A stretch of 64,000 bases of DNA. It comes from Paraniabella hibiscisoli (GTDB taxonomy: Bacteria > Bacteroidota > Bacteroidia > Chitinophagales > Chitinophagaceae). The stretch lies in NCBI RefSeq assembly GCF_022512515.1, contig NZ_JAKWBK010000001.1, positions 3,596,001 through 3,660,000 on the forward strand. The letters are read 5' to 3'. A program made the position numbers and the translations under genes. Within the stretch, counting starts at the first letter, position 1; each line of letters opens with the position of its first letter. The notes below the pieces were generated by a model. The model had not been told where the DNA came from, did not search any database, and saw only the letters and a program-made list of their open reading frames with translations. Of the stretch, positions 9,641-19,948 are shown piece after piece.

Positions 9641-11781
9641 ATGCTACTGAACATTACCGATCTCAGTTTGCCGATATCTGATCCGATCTTAAGATATTTA
9701 ATCGTAATCCTGATCGTATTGCTGGCGCCTATTTTATTGAATAGGTTAAAAATACCGCACCTTATAGGGTTGATCATTGCCGGTGCGCTTATTGGGCCGA
9801 ATGGCTTTGGTGTATTGGAACGGGATAGCAGCATCGTGGTCTCTGGTACTACGGGTCTATTGTATATTATGTTCCTCGCCGGACTGGAGATAGACCTTAT
9901 CGAGTTCAAAAAAATAAATGGAAAAGTATTGGGTTTGGCTTGTATACTTTTTGCATTCCAATGATCATTGGAACGCTGTCCAGCTATTATATATTGCATT
10001 TCGATTGGATGACCTCTATTTTACTGGGTAGCCTTATTTCTTCTCACACCTTATTGGCTTATCCTATCGCCAGCAAGCTGGGCATTACAAAGGATAGGTC
10101 TGTAAATGTAACGGTGGGCGGTACCATGATCACCGATACACTGGCATTACTGGTATTGGCAGCCATTGTAGGTATGACCAAAGGAGATGTAGGCACGGCA
10201 TTCTGGGTTAGGCTGAGTTTGTCTATACTGGCATTCGGTCTTATTGTATTACTGGTATTCCCGTTGATAGCCCGTTGGTTTTTTAAAGTGGTGAGCGATA
10301 AAATATCGCAATTCATTTTCGTGATGGTAATGGTATACCTTGGTGCGGTGCTGGCGGAACTGGCGGGAGTAGAAGGCATTATTGGAGCTTTTTTGGCAGG
10401 CCTTGCTCTAAACAGGTTGATACCTCATACATCGCCGCTGATGAACCGCGTAGAGTTTGTAGGAAATGCCTTGTTTATCCCATTCTTTTTAATCAGCGTT
10501 GGCATGCTCATCGACTTCAGCGTTTTTATAAAGAGCATGGGTACTTTAAAAGTAGCAGCAGTGCTTACTCTTGGAGTGATCGCTGCAAAATGGCTGGCTG
10601 CCTGGGCTACCACAAAAACATTTAAGATGAGCCGCAGCCAGTTACGTATTATTTTTGGACTGAGCGTAGCACAGGCCGCCGCTACGCTGGCCGCGGTGAT
10701 GGTTGGGTATAATATAGTGATTGCTGAAACCGCAGACGGTGTGCCCATAAGGCTGTTGAATGAAGACGTATTGAATGGTTCCATACTGGTGATATTGATC
10801 ACCTGTACCCTTGCTTCATTCGTTACCCAAAAGGAGGTCGCCAGTTGGCTGAAGAAACCGAAGCTGGAGAAAGCCACCCGGCAGAAGAAGGTGAGGGTAT
10901 GAACATTCTTATAGCTACTAACACTCTTTCCAAAACCGAACAACTCGTTCAGTTAGCCCTTAATATAAGAAGGCATAAGCCTCTTGATAAAATGTATGCA
11001 CTCAATATCATTAATAAGCAGGAAGCGCCGGATGAATCGGATAAGCATGCCAGGAAAATGTTACAACTGGCGACGCAAACGGGCGCATCTGCGGATATCG
11101 AAATTGAAGAAGTGATCCGTTATGACACGATTATAAATGGTATAAGCGGCGAAATAAAAGCAAAAAAGATAACAGATCTTATTATGGGCTATAGCACAAA
11201 GCCGTACAGCTCAGATAAAAGTTTTCATTTGATCAATGGCATATTAACCAATGAACAAATTACAACTTATGTATATAACCCGGTACAGCCTATTTCTACC
11301 ATAAAAAAGAATATAGTGGTAATACCGCCTCATGCTGAAAAAGAAAGTGGATTTTACTACTGGTTGTCTAACCTCTGGACGCTTGCCAAAAACTGTGGAG
11401 GTGGTGTGAAATTTTTTGCTGCTGCTGAGTTGGAGCCGTTTTTAAAACACTTAATGAATTAAATCCCATCAGCTATAGCTTTCTCGAATTTACCCGTTGG
11501 GAAGACCTGTTGGTTCTGGGGCGCGAAGTAGGAACAAATGATTTGCTCACTTTTGTGCTCAGTCGTAAAGAAGGCGTTTCACATAATCTGCATATGGATA
11601 AAATATTTTCTTACCTGGATAAGTACTTCAGGCAGAATAATTTTTGTTGATCTATCCTTCGCAAAAGACGGCAGATATCCAGGAAGATTTTTTTGCCGGT
11701 GCTCACAATCGCATCCTCGATGGATCGGTGGATATACAGGGCCTGGGCAAAGATATTGAAAGGCTTTTCACAAGGAAATAG
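9641..11781 (+). CDS. CPA2-family cation:proton antiporter with C-terminal USP-like tail, about four frameshifts
   Basis: Inner-membrane antiporter of the KefB/NapA type. About twelve hydrophobic helices run from 9660 to 10830, including GLIIAGALIGPNGFG, MFLAGLEIDL and GAFLAGLALNR, family signatures. After the membrane part an acidic linker leads into a cytosolic tail resembling universal-stress-protein domains (NILIATNTLSKTEQLVQLAL, then IVVIPPHAEKESGFYYWL). Breaks lie near 9955, 10830 (one A missing in CAAAAGG), 11455 and 11640 (T run). With the 10830 repair the tail continues as TQKGGRQLAEETEAGESHP, so antiporter and tail are one protein of about 714 residues rather than two ATGA-overlapping genes. 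It likely exchanges K+ or Na+ for H+; ion choice cannot be read from sequence. Confidence 0.85.
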
Positions 11782-11816
11782 TTAACAAGCCTGTCATTCC
11801 TGTTGGAATATCCCGT

Positions 11817-13658
11817 TTATTCAGAGTAGGTTTGCAATTGTTTGCGATACTTAATAAGAATAGTGGGTTTTGAAATAAAGCCGGTGAATTTTCCATTTTG
11901 GTCCAATACCGGCAGATGCCAGGCATCCGTCTGATCAAACTTCTGTACCACTTCCACCATGTCTTCACCTTCATGAATGATAGCAGGTGGTTCTTTCATT
12001 AACTTAGTAATGCTATAAGACTCCGGATCATTAGAGAAAATAACCGGTTTCAAGTCGTCTAATGTTAACATGCCAGTTAATTTCCCCTGGTTATCTACGA
12101 TAGCAAATACATTTTTACTTCCCGTTTTCACCATGCTGAGCAATTGATGAATAGAGGCATTAATAGGTATGGTTTGAGGATTGGCATCAATAACGTCTGC
12201 CACCTGTAGCCGGGTGATCAGGTTCTTATCATGTTCGCGTGTAAAGATCTTTCCTTCGTCAGCCAGTTTTTTCAGGTCTGGAGAAATAGGTGAAAATCTT
12301 TTGGCTACCAGGAAGGATATCACAGAAACGATCATGAGCGGAATAAAAAGATCGTACCCAAAGCTCGATTCGGCAATCAGAAATATAGCTGTAAGCGGAG
12401 CGTATAAGGCGCCGCTCATTACCCCGGCCATACCGGCCAGCACCAGGTTGGTTTCTGGCACGTCCTGTAGCCCGATCATTTTGCAAACCTGTGCAAAAAG
12501 AAAACCCAATGTGCCGCCAGCAAAGAGCGATGGTGCAAAATTGCCACCATTACCGCCACTGAAAATAGTGATAGGAGTGGCAAAGGCTTTCAGTAAACAG
12601 ATAAGTGTAAGAAAAATAATAATGGTCCAGTCTTTAAGCTCAAAATACCTGAAGAAGCTATTATGGATCACGAATTCGACGTGGCCACTGGTAAAGGATT
12701 TAATCACACCATAGCCTTCTCCAAACAAAGGGGGCAGAGTCACACAGAGTAAGGATAATACAGCTCCGCCCAGCATAGCTCTTTTCATTTTTGACAAATG
12801 GAGCCGGGCAATAAAATGTTCCACTTTTTGGGCTCAATACAAAATACCTGGCATAGAATGCGGTAAGCAAACCCAGTACCAGGTAAAAGGGCGTGTTGTG
12901 GTAGTTGAATGGTTCGCGGGTATGAAAGCGAAAAAGCACATCTTCCTGCAACAATACTTTTGAAACCAGGCTGCCGCAAATGGCTGCCACTACCAAAGGC
13001 ACAAAATCCGAAAAAACCACTCCGGTTAATAGTATTTCAAAAGCAAACATAATTCCGGCAATAGGCGCATTAAAAGCAGATGCAATACCCGCAGTAGCGC
13101 CGGCAGCCAGCAGGAGGGTTCGCTCCTTATAGTTGAGTTGATAGGTTTGGGCAAAATTAGATCCTATTGCCGATCCCGTAACGGCTATAGGGCTCTCCAA
13201 ACCCGCTGATCCGCCCAGTCCTACGGTGATAGCACTTTGCACCACCTGGGAATACATTTTTACTGACGAGACAATGCTGGAGTTCTGTGCGATTTCATAA
13301 AGGATAGCGCCAATGCCTTTCCGGTCCTGTCCTTAAAAAAAGTAAGCACAATAGCAGTTGTAAGCACGATACCCAAAAATGGAAAAATGATATAGAAGAG
13401 GATCTGGTATTCAAAATGTATTTTATGGCTGATCAGGTAATGGATATAATGAACGAGCGATTTGAGTGCCACGCCCGCAAGCCCTGCAGTACATCCTACC
13501 AGCATACCCGAAAGAATCAGGAACTGGGTACGGTTCATGCGACTTTTTAACCAAAATAGAATGACTTCGTAGCTTTTTACTTTTTGGATACTATATCTGG
13601 TAAAGTCTCTTTTGAATTTTAAAAAGCTATGATATTTTCTTAAGTAACTTTTACGCAC
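11817..13658 (-). CDS. ClC chloride channel/antiporter with CBS pair, two frameshifts
   Basis: Membrane ClC protein of about 613 residues. It shows GGSAGLESPIAVTGSAIGSN (the GxExP gating-glutamate motif, here G-L-E-S-P), FNAPIAGIMFAFEIL, and GGNGGNFAPSLFAGG (the GxFxP motif). Two CBS domains follow at the C-terminus (about 12200-11830; VADVIDANPQTIPI, then ITKLMKEPPAIIHE and HLPVLDQNGKFTGFIS). Breaks lie near 13318, where one extra A gives GKGIGAILYEIAQNSS, and near 12828. The start at 13658 gives a basic N-terminal segment before the first helix; ATG 13538 is an alternative. It is convergent with the antiporter gene and lies among other ion-stress genes. It probably carries out Cl-/H+ exchange regulated by nucleotide binding to the CBS pair. 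Confidence 0.87.
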
Positions 13659-13970
13659 GGTTCCTGTTTTTTAACGTCAATACGCCAAAGGTATTAAAGA
13701 GCCCGGCATCATAGAAGATTATTTCAAGTGCATGGAGCTTGCAGGATAGTTGAGCTTTTATTGGAATGGTTTTTGGAATTGATGAATTGTCAATTTTCAC
13801 ACAAGCAGTTAGTTTTGATTGCGACCCCTGTTTCTACAGGGGTCTTCTCATTAACAGAAATAGCTGTTAATAATGCCCATGTTATTTTAACGTATAAATG
13901 AATACTAAGGAATGATAATTGTTGAACCCTGCTGATAAACGAAGTGAATTGGTAAAATATAACCTGTAGC
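13659..13970. other. intergenic region with one strong hairpin
   Basis: A divergent gap between the ClC gene and the MscS gene. It contains the inverted repeat GACCCCTGT (13823-13831) / ACAGGGGTC (13836-13844) with loop TTCT, nine paired bases. No T-run follows on either strand, so it is not a standard intrinsic terminator. The reading frame on the minus strand at 13790-13972 has no recognisable protein features. Nothing else is seen. Confidence 0.5.
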
Positions 13971-14767
13971 ATGGCTGAAATTAAGAAAGAAGAATGGTTG
14001 GATAAAGCCTCCGGCTGGATAGTTGATAAAGGTCCCTCCCTGGTGCTGGCATTAGCGGTGTTATTTATAGGTCTTTGGCTGATTAGTGTCTTTTCGCGTT
14101 ATCTGGGTCGTGTAATGAAAAGCAGGAAAATTGACCGTTCTCTGAAGCCCTTTTTGCGAAGCCTGATCGTTGTGGTGCTGCGGGTATTGTTATTGCTGGC
14201 AGTTATGCAAATAGCCGGTATTGCTATGACCCTGTTTGCGGCATTGGTCACCTCTTTGGGTGTAGCAGCGGGTCTGGCCCTTTCCGGTACATTGCAAAAC
14301 TTTGCCAGTGGCATTCTTATTCTTTTTTGAAGCCTTTCCGGGTAGGCGATAATATTTTAACTCAGGGGCAGGAAGGTACAGTGAGCGAGATTCGGATTTT
14401 TCATACCATCATTATTACTTATGATAACAGGAGAGTAGTGGTACCAAATAGTAAATTATCCAATGAAGTGATCATCAATCTGAGTGGCTCAGGTAACCGC
14501 CGGCTGGATATTGAAATGAAGTTTGGTAACGCAATCGATTATGAACAGGTAAAAGCTTCAATAGATGAGGCGATTGCTGATGCAGGTACTATTTTAGATG
14601 ATCCGCCCAGGAGGATAGGTATCTCTTCACTGGAAGCCGACGGTTATAAAGTAATGTTGAACCTGTGGATTGATGCACACGGGTTTGTTGACACAAAAAT
14701 GACCTTTCAGGAGATATTGTTGCAACGGCTAAAAGGCTCTGGTCTTAAACTACCTGGTATGGCATAA
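13971..14767 (+). CDS. small-conductance mechanosensitive channel (MscS family), one frameshift
   Basis: MscS-type channel of about 265 residues. Two N-terminal membrane segments (SLVLALAVLFIGLWLI and LIVVVLRVLLLLAVMQIAG) are followed by the pore helix TM3 with its Gly/Ala pattern, ALVTSLGVAAGLALSGTLQNFASGILIL. The beta domain KPFRVGDNI...GTVSEIRIFHTII follows, with VVPNSKLSNEVI as in MscS and a C-terminal alpha/beta domain. One base is missing in the T run near 14327 between LILF and LKPF; repairing it gives a single chain. The protein protects against hypo-osmotic shock in the inner membrane. It lies next to the ClC and antiporter genes and 22 bases before DUF72, forming an apparent two-gene unit. 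Confidence 0.9.
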
Positions 14768-14789
14768 GCTTTGATTTTATATTAATGTT

Positions 14790-15536
14790 ATGAGTCGGGA
14801 AAGGCTATATATGGGAACCAGTGGCATTGTATTGCCCTACAGAAACCAGCAGGCCTATCCTGAGGCATTGCAGGGCTTAAGCAGGTTGGCGGTATATGGC
14901 GGCATTTTCAATTCCCTGGAAGTAAACTCAATTTTTTATAAGTTACCCCGGCCATCAACTATTGGGCAATGGTGTGAGTCGGTACCTGAGGAATTCCGTT
15001 TCACGTTTAAGCTATGGAAGCAAATAACCCATGCTAGCGCGCTTGATTTCAGTAAGGCTGATCTGGTAAAGTATTTTGAAGTGATAGCGCCCGCAATTGA
15101 AAAAGCTGGATGCCTGCTGGTGCAATTTCCTGCATCTGTTAAATGTGGCTTCTTCAAAAAGGTAAAGGCCCTGCTTTCCGGTTTGCAGCAAATTTCTAAA
15201 GCAACCTGGCCGCTGACAGTAGAGTTTAGAAGCCCTTGCTGGTACAACGATGAGACTTACGAACTTTTAAATAATTACAACGCTTCGATGGTATATCATG
15301 ACAAATGGGGTAGCGAGTCTCCGCAGCCGGATTTAAATGCGGACCAAATTTACCTGCGTTTTCATGGACCTAATGGAGACTACAAAGGGAGCTACGATCA
15401 GTTTTTTTTACATGAATATGCACAATATGCCAATGACTGGTTAAGACTAGGCAAAACCGTGTATATCTACTTTAACAATACAGTTGGAGATGCGCTTAAC
15501 AATGCACATACATTGAAGAAATTTATTAGAGAATAA
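14790..15536 (+). CDS. DUF72 (YecE-like) family protein
   Basis: A complete 248-residue protein. The DUF72 fold is a TIM-barrel-like domain of uncertain enzyme activity. Family landmarks seen: GTSGIVLPY near the start, the FNSLEVNSIFYKLP strand with its Asn, FRFTFKLWKQITH, LVQFPASVK, VEFRSPCWYN and the later YLRFHGPNGDYKGSY. Length is normal for the family (about 240-290). Co-directional with MscS at 22 bases, so probably in one transcript. Neighbours suggest a stress or repair role, but the substrate is unknown. Start ATG is certain from spacing and alignment to the first strand. Confidence 0.88.
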   Translation: MSRERLYMGTSGIVLPYRNQQAYPEALQGLSRLAVYGGIFNSLEVNSIFYKLPRPSTIGQWCESVPEEFRFTFKLWKQITHASALDFSKADLVKYFEVIAPAIEKAGCLLVQFPASVKCGFFKKVKALLSGLQQISKATWPLTVEFRSPCWYNDETYELLNNYNASMVYHDKWGSESPQPDLNADQIYLRFHGPNGDYKGSYDQFFLHEYAQYANDWLRLGKTVYIYFNNTVGDALNNAHTLKKFIRE

Positions 15537-15730
15537 ACCAGTCCTTAGTGCCGACACTTCTTTGAAAGAGTATCAATAATCACCTACAACTTGTAGAATA
15601 TTTCCCACGTAGAATTTTTCATAACGAAATATCCTAATTAATAAAACGCTTGTAAGTAAAAGATTACAAAATCTTTAGTTTAAGCTAATACAGGCATTGA
15701 TGTTGTTGTTGATTATGTGAAATTGAGCAA

Positions 15731-15913
15731 ATGAAAATGAATAAACTACAATCTAAACAAGCTCCTACACCGGATATAGGTCGAAAAAACCGGGTAAAAG
15801 GTAGAAGCATGAGTTATTGGGGTGAGTTGTTATACCCAGCCGGGCAGCAGGAGCAACACCTGTTGGTGAAAAATCTGCAAATAATGTCCCGCAGTTTAAA
15901 AAACAAAAAGTAA
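15731..15913 (+). CDS. small basic hypothetical protein
   Basis: A 60-residue, Lys/Arg-rich protein (start ATG 15731, second Met two codons later). It contains DIGRKNRVKGRSMSYWGELLYP and ends in a basic tail. No membrane segment or signal peptide is present. It is isolated, with about 200 bases of A/T-rich non-coding DNA on each side. I do not recognise it. Its charge fits a nucleic-acid or ribosome-associated small protein, but this is only a guess from composition. Confidence 0.35.
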   Translation: MKMNKLQSKQAPTPDIGRKNRVKGRSMSYWGELLYPAGQQEQHLLVKNLQIMSRSLKNKK

Positions 15914-16134
15914 CATAAGTATTTCGCTAGTTTTTCTTAATAGTTTTCGCATACACCCTCATGTTTCCACATGGGGTTTTTTGAACGCCCGCGTTTCAGA
16001 TTTTGTTGAATCGCCTTGGGAGTAAAAGGTTGTTGTTCTGAATAATTACTTCTTTAATAAATGTTGTGGACTGGAAATCGTTGAATATCAAAAGATCATA
16101 CCTTTTTTAATTGTTTTTTAACTAGTTTTACCTA

Positions 16135-17622
16135 ATGAGCGAATCGACGCCTTTATGGGTTGCTGAAGAGCGGCAAGCATTACTGGCTGCGATAGTGGAT
16201 TCTTCGGAAGACGCTATTGTGAGTAAAACGCTTGAAGGTATTATTACCAGCTGGAACCGGGCAGCAACCACTCTTTTCGGGTATCAGGAATCCGAAGCAA
16301 CAGGTAAGCATATATCATTGATCATTCCGGAAGATCGATTGCATGAAGAGGATTTTATCATTCATGAGATTCGCAACGGACGCAGGATCCAACATTTTCA
16401 AACCATTCGCAGGGCTAAATCAGGAAAAGAAATTCCTTTATCATTAGCTATCTCACCCATTAAGAATGGCGAAGGTATTGTGACCGGAGCTTCTAAAATT
16501 GCCAGGGACATCAGCCGGCAGAAAGAGGCAGCAGAAAAACAGGGAATGTTGGCAGCTATTGTCAATAATTCTGATGATGCAATTGTAAGCAAAACACTCG
16601 ACGGTATCATTACCAGCTGGAATAATGCAGCGGCTCTGATGTTCGGCTATAAAGAATCAGAGGCCATAGGTCGCCACATCTCACTCATTATTCCACAGGA
16701 GCGCCTGGCTGAGGAGGATTATATCATTGGTGAAATAAAGAAAGGTAACAGCGTTTCGCATTTTGAAACGATCCGTGTTACCCGCAATGGGGACTTTATT
16801 CCCATTTCGCTTACTGTTTCCCCCATTCTGAATGAAGAAAAAACAATTATTGGTGCTTCCAAAATAGCCCGCGATATATCTGAGAAAATTGCAGCGCACA
16901 ACGAGCTGGAGCAATTATATCAACAGGTGAAAAGCCTCAGCGATAAAAAAGATGAATTTATCGCGATGACTACTCATGAGCTTAAAACGCCCGTTACCTC
17001 TCTGAGAGGCTTTTTGCAGTTGCTGCAAATACATACTGATGGTGGCGAGCGGAACAGGCTTTTTGTAGAACGCAGCATTAAACAGGTGGACAAATTAACC
17101 ATGCTGATCAATGACCTGGTGGAGTTTTCTAAACTACAGGCGGGCAAGTTGGGCATGCATTTTGAAACATTTGATTTGAGACTGTTGATTGAGGAATGCC
17201 TGGACTTATACGCAACCAATAGTAATCATTCATTAAAATTGTATTACAGTGGCTCAATGGAAGTGAGCGCAGATCGACTGCGGATAGAGCAGGTAGTCGA
17301 TAACCTGGTTAGCAATGCAATAAAATACTCACCACAGGGAGGAAACGTAGAAATAGTGCTGTGTGGTAAAAGTAGCTCAGTAGAAGTACAGATCAAAGAT
17401 GAAGGAATAGGTATCAGCCCCGAGGTTTTAGACAAACTGTTTAGCCAGTTTTTCAGAGCCGTAGAGCCAGGGTTCAATATACCAGGTTTAGGAATGGGTT
17501 TGTACATCACCAAAGAAATAATCGAGCGTCACGGAGGAACAATTAATGTAGAAAGCACGCCAGGTAAAGGTTCTGCTTTCAGTTTTGTTCTGCCCCGGGC
17601 AATGTTGCCCCCTATAGTATAG
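16135..17622 (+). CDS. sensor histidine kinase with two near-identical PAS domains
   Basis: A complete 495-residue cytosolic kinase. PAS 1 spans residues about 15-130 and PAS 2 about 137-252; both share AIVSKTLxGIITSWN, HISLIIP and GASKIARDIS, so one arose by duplication of the other. A short coiled coil follows, then HisKA with H-box AMTTHELKTPVTSLRG (His near residue 280), and HATPase with N-box NLVSNAIKYSP, G1 DEGIGIS and G2 GLGMGLYI. The next gene, 15 bases downstream, encodes its probable receiver partner. No membrane anchor is seen, so the signal is internal (redox, light or small ligand through PAS), which cannot be specified here. Confidence 0.92.
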   Translation: MSESTPLWVAEERQALLAAIVDSSEDAIVSKTLEGIITSWNRAATTLFGYQESEATGKHISLIIPEDRLHEEDFIIHEIRNGRRIQHFQTIRRAKSGKEIPLSLAISPIKNGEGIVTGASKIARDISRQKEAAEKQGMLAAIVNNSDDAIVSKTLDGIITSWNNAAALMFGYKESEAIGRHISLIIPQERLAEEDYIIGEIKKGNSVSHFETIRVTRNGDFIPISLTVSPILNEEKTIIGASKIARDISEKIAAHNELEQLYQQVKSLSDKKDEFIAMTTHELKTPVTSLRGFLQLLQIHTDGGERNRLFVERSIKQVDKLTMLINDLVEFSKLQAGKLGMHFETFDLRLLIEECLDLYATNSNHSLKLYYSGSMEVSADRLRIEQVVDNLVSNAIKYSPQGGNVEIVLCGKSSSVEVQIKDEGIGISPEVLDKLFSQFFRAVEPGFNIPGLGMGLYITKEIIERHGGTINVESTPGKGSAFSFVLPRAMLPPIV

Positions 17623-17637
17623 CAGTAAGTTTAAAAA

Positions 17638-17991
17638 ATGAAAAAGAAGAAGATTTTAATTGTAGAGGACAACAACGATATAAGAGAGCTGATTGGTTTT
17701 ATTTTAACCGGAGATTACTACATACTGAAAATGTGCGCTACTGCAGCTGCATTGAATGCCGAAATGAGTAGAACCCTGCCCGATGTTATTGTACTGGATA
17801 TTATGTTACCGGATGGTAACGGTCTTGAGCTTTGCAGGCATATTAAACATGATCCCTCTACCAGCCATGTACCGGTTGTACTGATGTCAGCTCACGAAAA
17901 TGAATGGCAAAAAGATTCAGGTGCAGATTCCTTCATTGCCAAGCCTTTTAATATTGGCGATTTTAAATCGGTAGTAGAAAGTTATCTTTAA
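17638..17991 (+). CDS. single-domain response regulator
   Basis: Receiver-only protein of 117 residues. Landmarks: ILIVEDNNDIREL acidic pocket, VIVLDIMLPDGNG with the phospho-acceptor Asp (about residue 53), VVLMSAH and FIAKPF with the conserved Lys. No DNA-binding domain. It follows the PAS-PAS kinase by 15 bases and precedes the HEAT-repeat gene by 18 bases, so the three form an operon. It is the likely phosphoryl acceptor of that kinase, with output by protein interaction. The neighbouring HEAT-repeat protein is a candidate partner by position only. Confidence 0.9.
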   Translation: MKKKKILIVEDNNDIRELIGFILTGDYYILKMCATAAALNAEMSRTLPDVIVLDIMLPDGNGLELCRHIKHDPSTSHVPVVLMSAHENEWQKDSGADSFIAKPFNIGDFKSVVESYL

Positions 17992-18009
17992 AAGTCCGCA
18001 GCCAAACGA

Positions 18010-18539
18010 ATGAACCTGACTACGTTATTTGCCGATAAATCAATAAAAGCCAAAGCGAAAACAGCACAGGCAGGGAACTGGTTGATGACAGGTGAGTTAA
18101 CGGTACATGAATTATTGGCTTTTGCTGAAACAAGTAACCCAACAGATAAAGCAACCTGTATTGAAATCTTAGAATTGGCTACCCGCCATAAACCTGAACT
18201 GGCCGATGAAAGCTTGTTGGATTTTGTAACCGCTACTTTACAGGAAGATGAGCCGCGTATTAAATGGGAGAGTGCCAGGGTGATCGGTAATATCGCGAAG
18301 TTGTTTCCCTCTTCTTTAAAACAGGCGACCCTTTGTTTGCTTGTAAACGCTACTCATTCGGGTACCGTAGTGCGCTGGGCCACCGCATTGGCGCTGGCGG
18401 AAATACTAAAACTTAAAACAAGTGACTATAAGAAATTGCTTCAGGCAGTGAAAGCATTAAGCACGCAGGAAAAAGATGCCGGGGTTCAGAAAAATACCAG
18501 GAATCTTTAAAAAAATTAAAGAAAGAAACAAAGGCTTAA
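18010..18539 (+). CDS. HEAT-repeat-like protein, frameshift near the C-terminus
   Basis: An all-helical protein of about 176 residues. Paired helices such as KATCIEILELATRHKPELADES, PRIKWESARVIGNIAKLFP and TVVRWATALALAEILKL look like HEAT/armadillo repeats, which usually act as protein-binding scaffolds. The frame stops after KNTRNL, but one extra A in the run near 18489 extends it as KKYQESLKKLKKETKA to a TAA at 18537-18539. It is the last gene of the kinase/receiver operon and convergent with the HxlR gene. Similar proteins occur in Bacteroidota next to DNA-alkylation-repair-like genes, but no catalytic feature is seen here. Confidence 0.65.
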
Positions 18540-18558
18540 CCAGCTAGCCTATCTCACG

Positions 18559-18870
18559 CTAACCGAGATGCTCTAATTGTTGTAGTACCGGGATAAAAGT
18601 CCTTCCCCTGTTTGTAAGGTAATATTCTATATGTAACGGCTTTATTTTGATGGTTGTTTTTTCCAGCAAACCGGTTTCCTCCAGTTCCTTTAATGCAACC
18701 GAAAGGCTTTGCTTATTGGCGCCGCGTATTTCACGAAGTAACCCACTGAAACGCAACGGGCCATTCATCGCCAGGCGAAATATTTCCGGCTTCCATTTAC
18801 CTGAAAGCATTTTTAACAGCGCCTGTGCCGGACAGGTTTCTTTCTCTTCCATAGCTATTTGAGTAGTCAT
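18559..18870 (-). CDS. HxlR-family winged-helix transcriptional regulator
   Basis: A complete 103-residue protein. The HxlR pattern is clear: a cysteine near the N-terminus (EKETCPAQALLKMLSGKWKPEIF), the recognition region PLRFSGLLREIRGANKQSLSVALKELEETGLL, and the wing IKIKPLHIEYYLT followed by G-R-T. Many HxlR proteins sense reactive species through that single cysteine. It is divergent from the DsbA-like gene with an 82-base shared promoter region, so it most likely controls that gene and itself. Repressor or activator cannot be decided. Start ATG 18870; a second Met lies six codons in. Confidence 0.88.
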   Translation of the reverse strand: MTTQIAMEEKETCPAQALLKMLSGKWKPEIFRLAMNGPLRFSGLLREIRGANKQSLSVALKELEETGLLEKTTIKIKPLHIEYYLTNRGRTFIPVLQQLEHLG

Positions 18871-18952
18871 AAAAATCTGACTTATTTTCTGCCTGGTATA
18901 TAACAGGCAACTTTGTGCAAATCTATAAAAATTGCATAGGACATTAATAATA

Positions 18953-19948
18953 ATGAAACCGGCTTATTTACTTTTAATTATTTTACTGGCATCAGGCAGT
19001 ATGCAATGCCAGGCTCAAAATGGAAAAAATATGCAGCAGCAAAACAATCCGCTATTATGCGATCCCGAAACCGGCATTTGTGAAATACCCGGAAGTACAG
19101 CAACCTCAGATAGTGCCGGGCCGGTTTCCAACACTGAGAAACCCATCAAGCTGGTTTATTTTACCGATCCCATCTGCTCTTCCTGCTGGGGAATAGAACC
19201 ACAATTGAGAAAGCTGAAGCTCGAATATGGAGATAGTATAGAGATTGATTATCGCATGGGTGGATTATTGCCAGACTGGAGCTACAATAGCGGAGGTATT
19301 AGCAAACCTTCTGATGTAGCCCATCACTGGGATGAGGTAAGTGTTTATTATGATATGCCTATCGATGGCAATGTATGGCTGGAAGATCCTTTGCCATCGT
19401 CTTATCCGCCATCTATCGCGTTTAAAGCTGCCCAAATGCAGGACCACCGTAAAGCCGTTGCGTTTCTGCGCGTGATCAGGGAAATGGTTTTCTTACAAAA
19501 GAAAAATATCACCCGTTGGGAACATCTGGAGCTGGCTGCTCAGCAAGTGGGACTGGATGCCGCGCAACTCAAAAAAGATTACGAGGGTGGTAAGGCCAAG
19601 ACACTTTTTGAGGAAGATCTGAAGCTAGCCCGTGAATGGAGCGTAAGGGGTTTTCCTACTATGTTTTTCACGGATGCAGCCGGACAGCGACAGGTGGTAT
19701 ATGGTTCAAAACCTTATGGCGCTTACCTCGATGCAATTAAACAGTTGTTACCTGCCTTATCCCCAAAGTTATACAATAAGGAATGGACAGCATTGTTTTC
19801 AACATATCCATCCCTTACTGCAAAAGAATTTTCTGAGCTTATGCAAATACCCCGTGCTGATGCAGAGCAACAACTGGAGAAGCTAACAGGCGACGGCCAG
19901 CTGAACAAAAGGGATACTAAAAATGGTTCATTGTGGACTTTTAAATAG
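18953..19948 (+). CDS. exported DsbA/FrnE-type thioredoxin-fold protein
   Basis: A complete protein of about 331 residues from ATG 18953. The N-terminus (KPAYLLLIILLASGSMQCQAQ) is a signal peptide; a Cys in that region could alternatively be lipid-modified. The thioredoxin-like core holds the redox motif CSSCWG (about residue 80), the long helical insertion typical of the FrnE/SpxH branch, and the cis-Pro region RGFPTMFF. The last 60 residues (TALFSTYPSLTAKEFSELM to the end) look like a winged-helix tail seen in this branch. It probably makes or reshuffles disulfides in the envelope. The divergent HxlR regulator suggests control by redox stress. Confidence 0.82.
   Translation: MKPAYLLLIILLASGSMQCQAQNGKNMQQQNNPLLCDPETGICEIPGSTATSDSAGPVSNTEKPIKLVYFTDPICSSCWGIEPQLRKLKLEYGDSIEIDYRMGGLLPDWSYNSGGISKPSDVAHHWDEVSVYYDMPIDGNVWLEDPLPSSYPPSIAFKAAQMQDHRKAVAFLRVIREMVFLQKKNITRWEHLELAAQQVGLDAAQLKKDYEGGKAKTLFEEDLKLAREWSVRGFPTMFFTDAAGQRQVVYGSKPYGAYLDAIKQLLPALSPKLYNKEWTALFSTYPSLTAKEFSELMQIPRADAEQQLEKLTGDGQLNKRDTKNGSLWTFK

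Noticed and set aside
10845..10902. Four-base overlap (ATGA) as a translational coupling site between antiporter and USP-like gene
   Set aside because: One added A upstream makes a continuous fusion with a typical acidic linker; the overlap is probably an artefact.
13790..13972. Minus-strand frame of 60 residues
   Set aside because: No family features; lies in an A/T-rich promoter gap and overlaps the MscS start.
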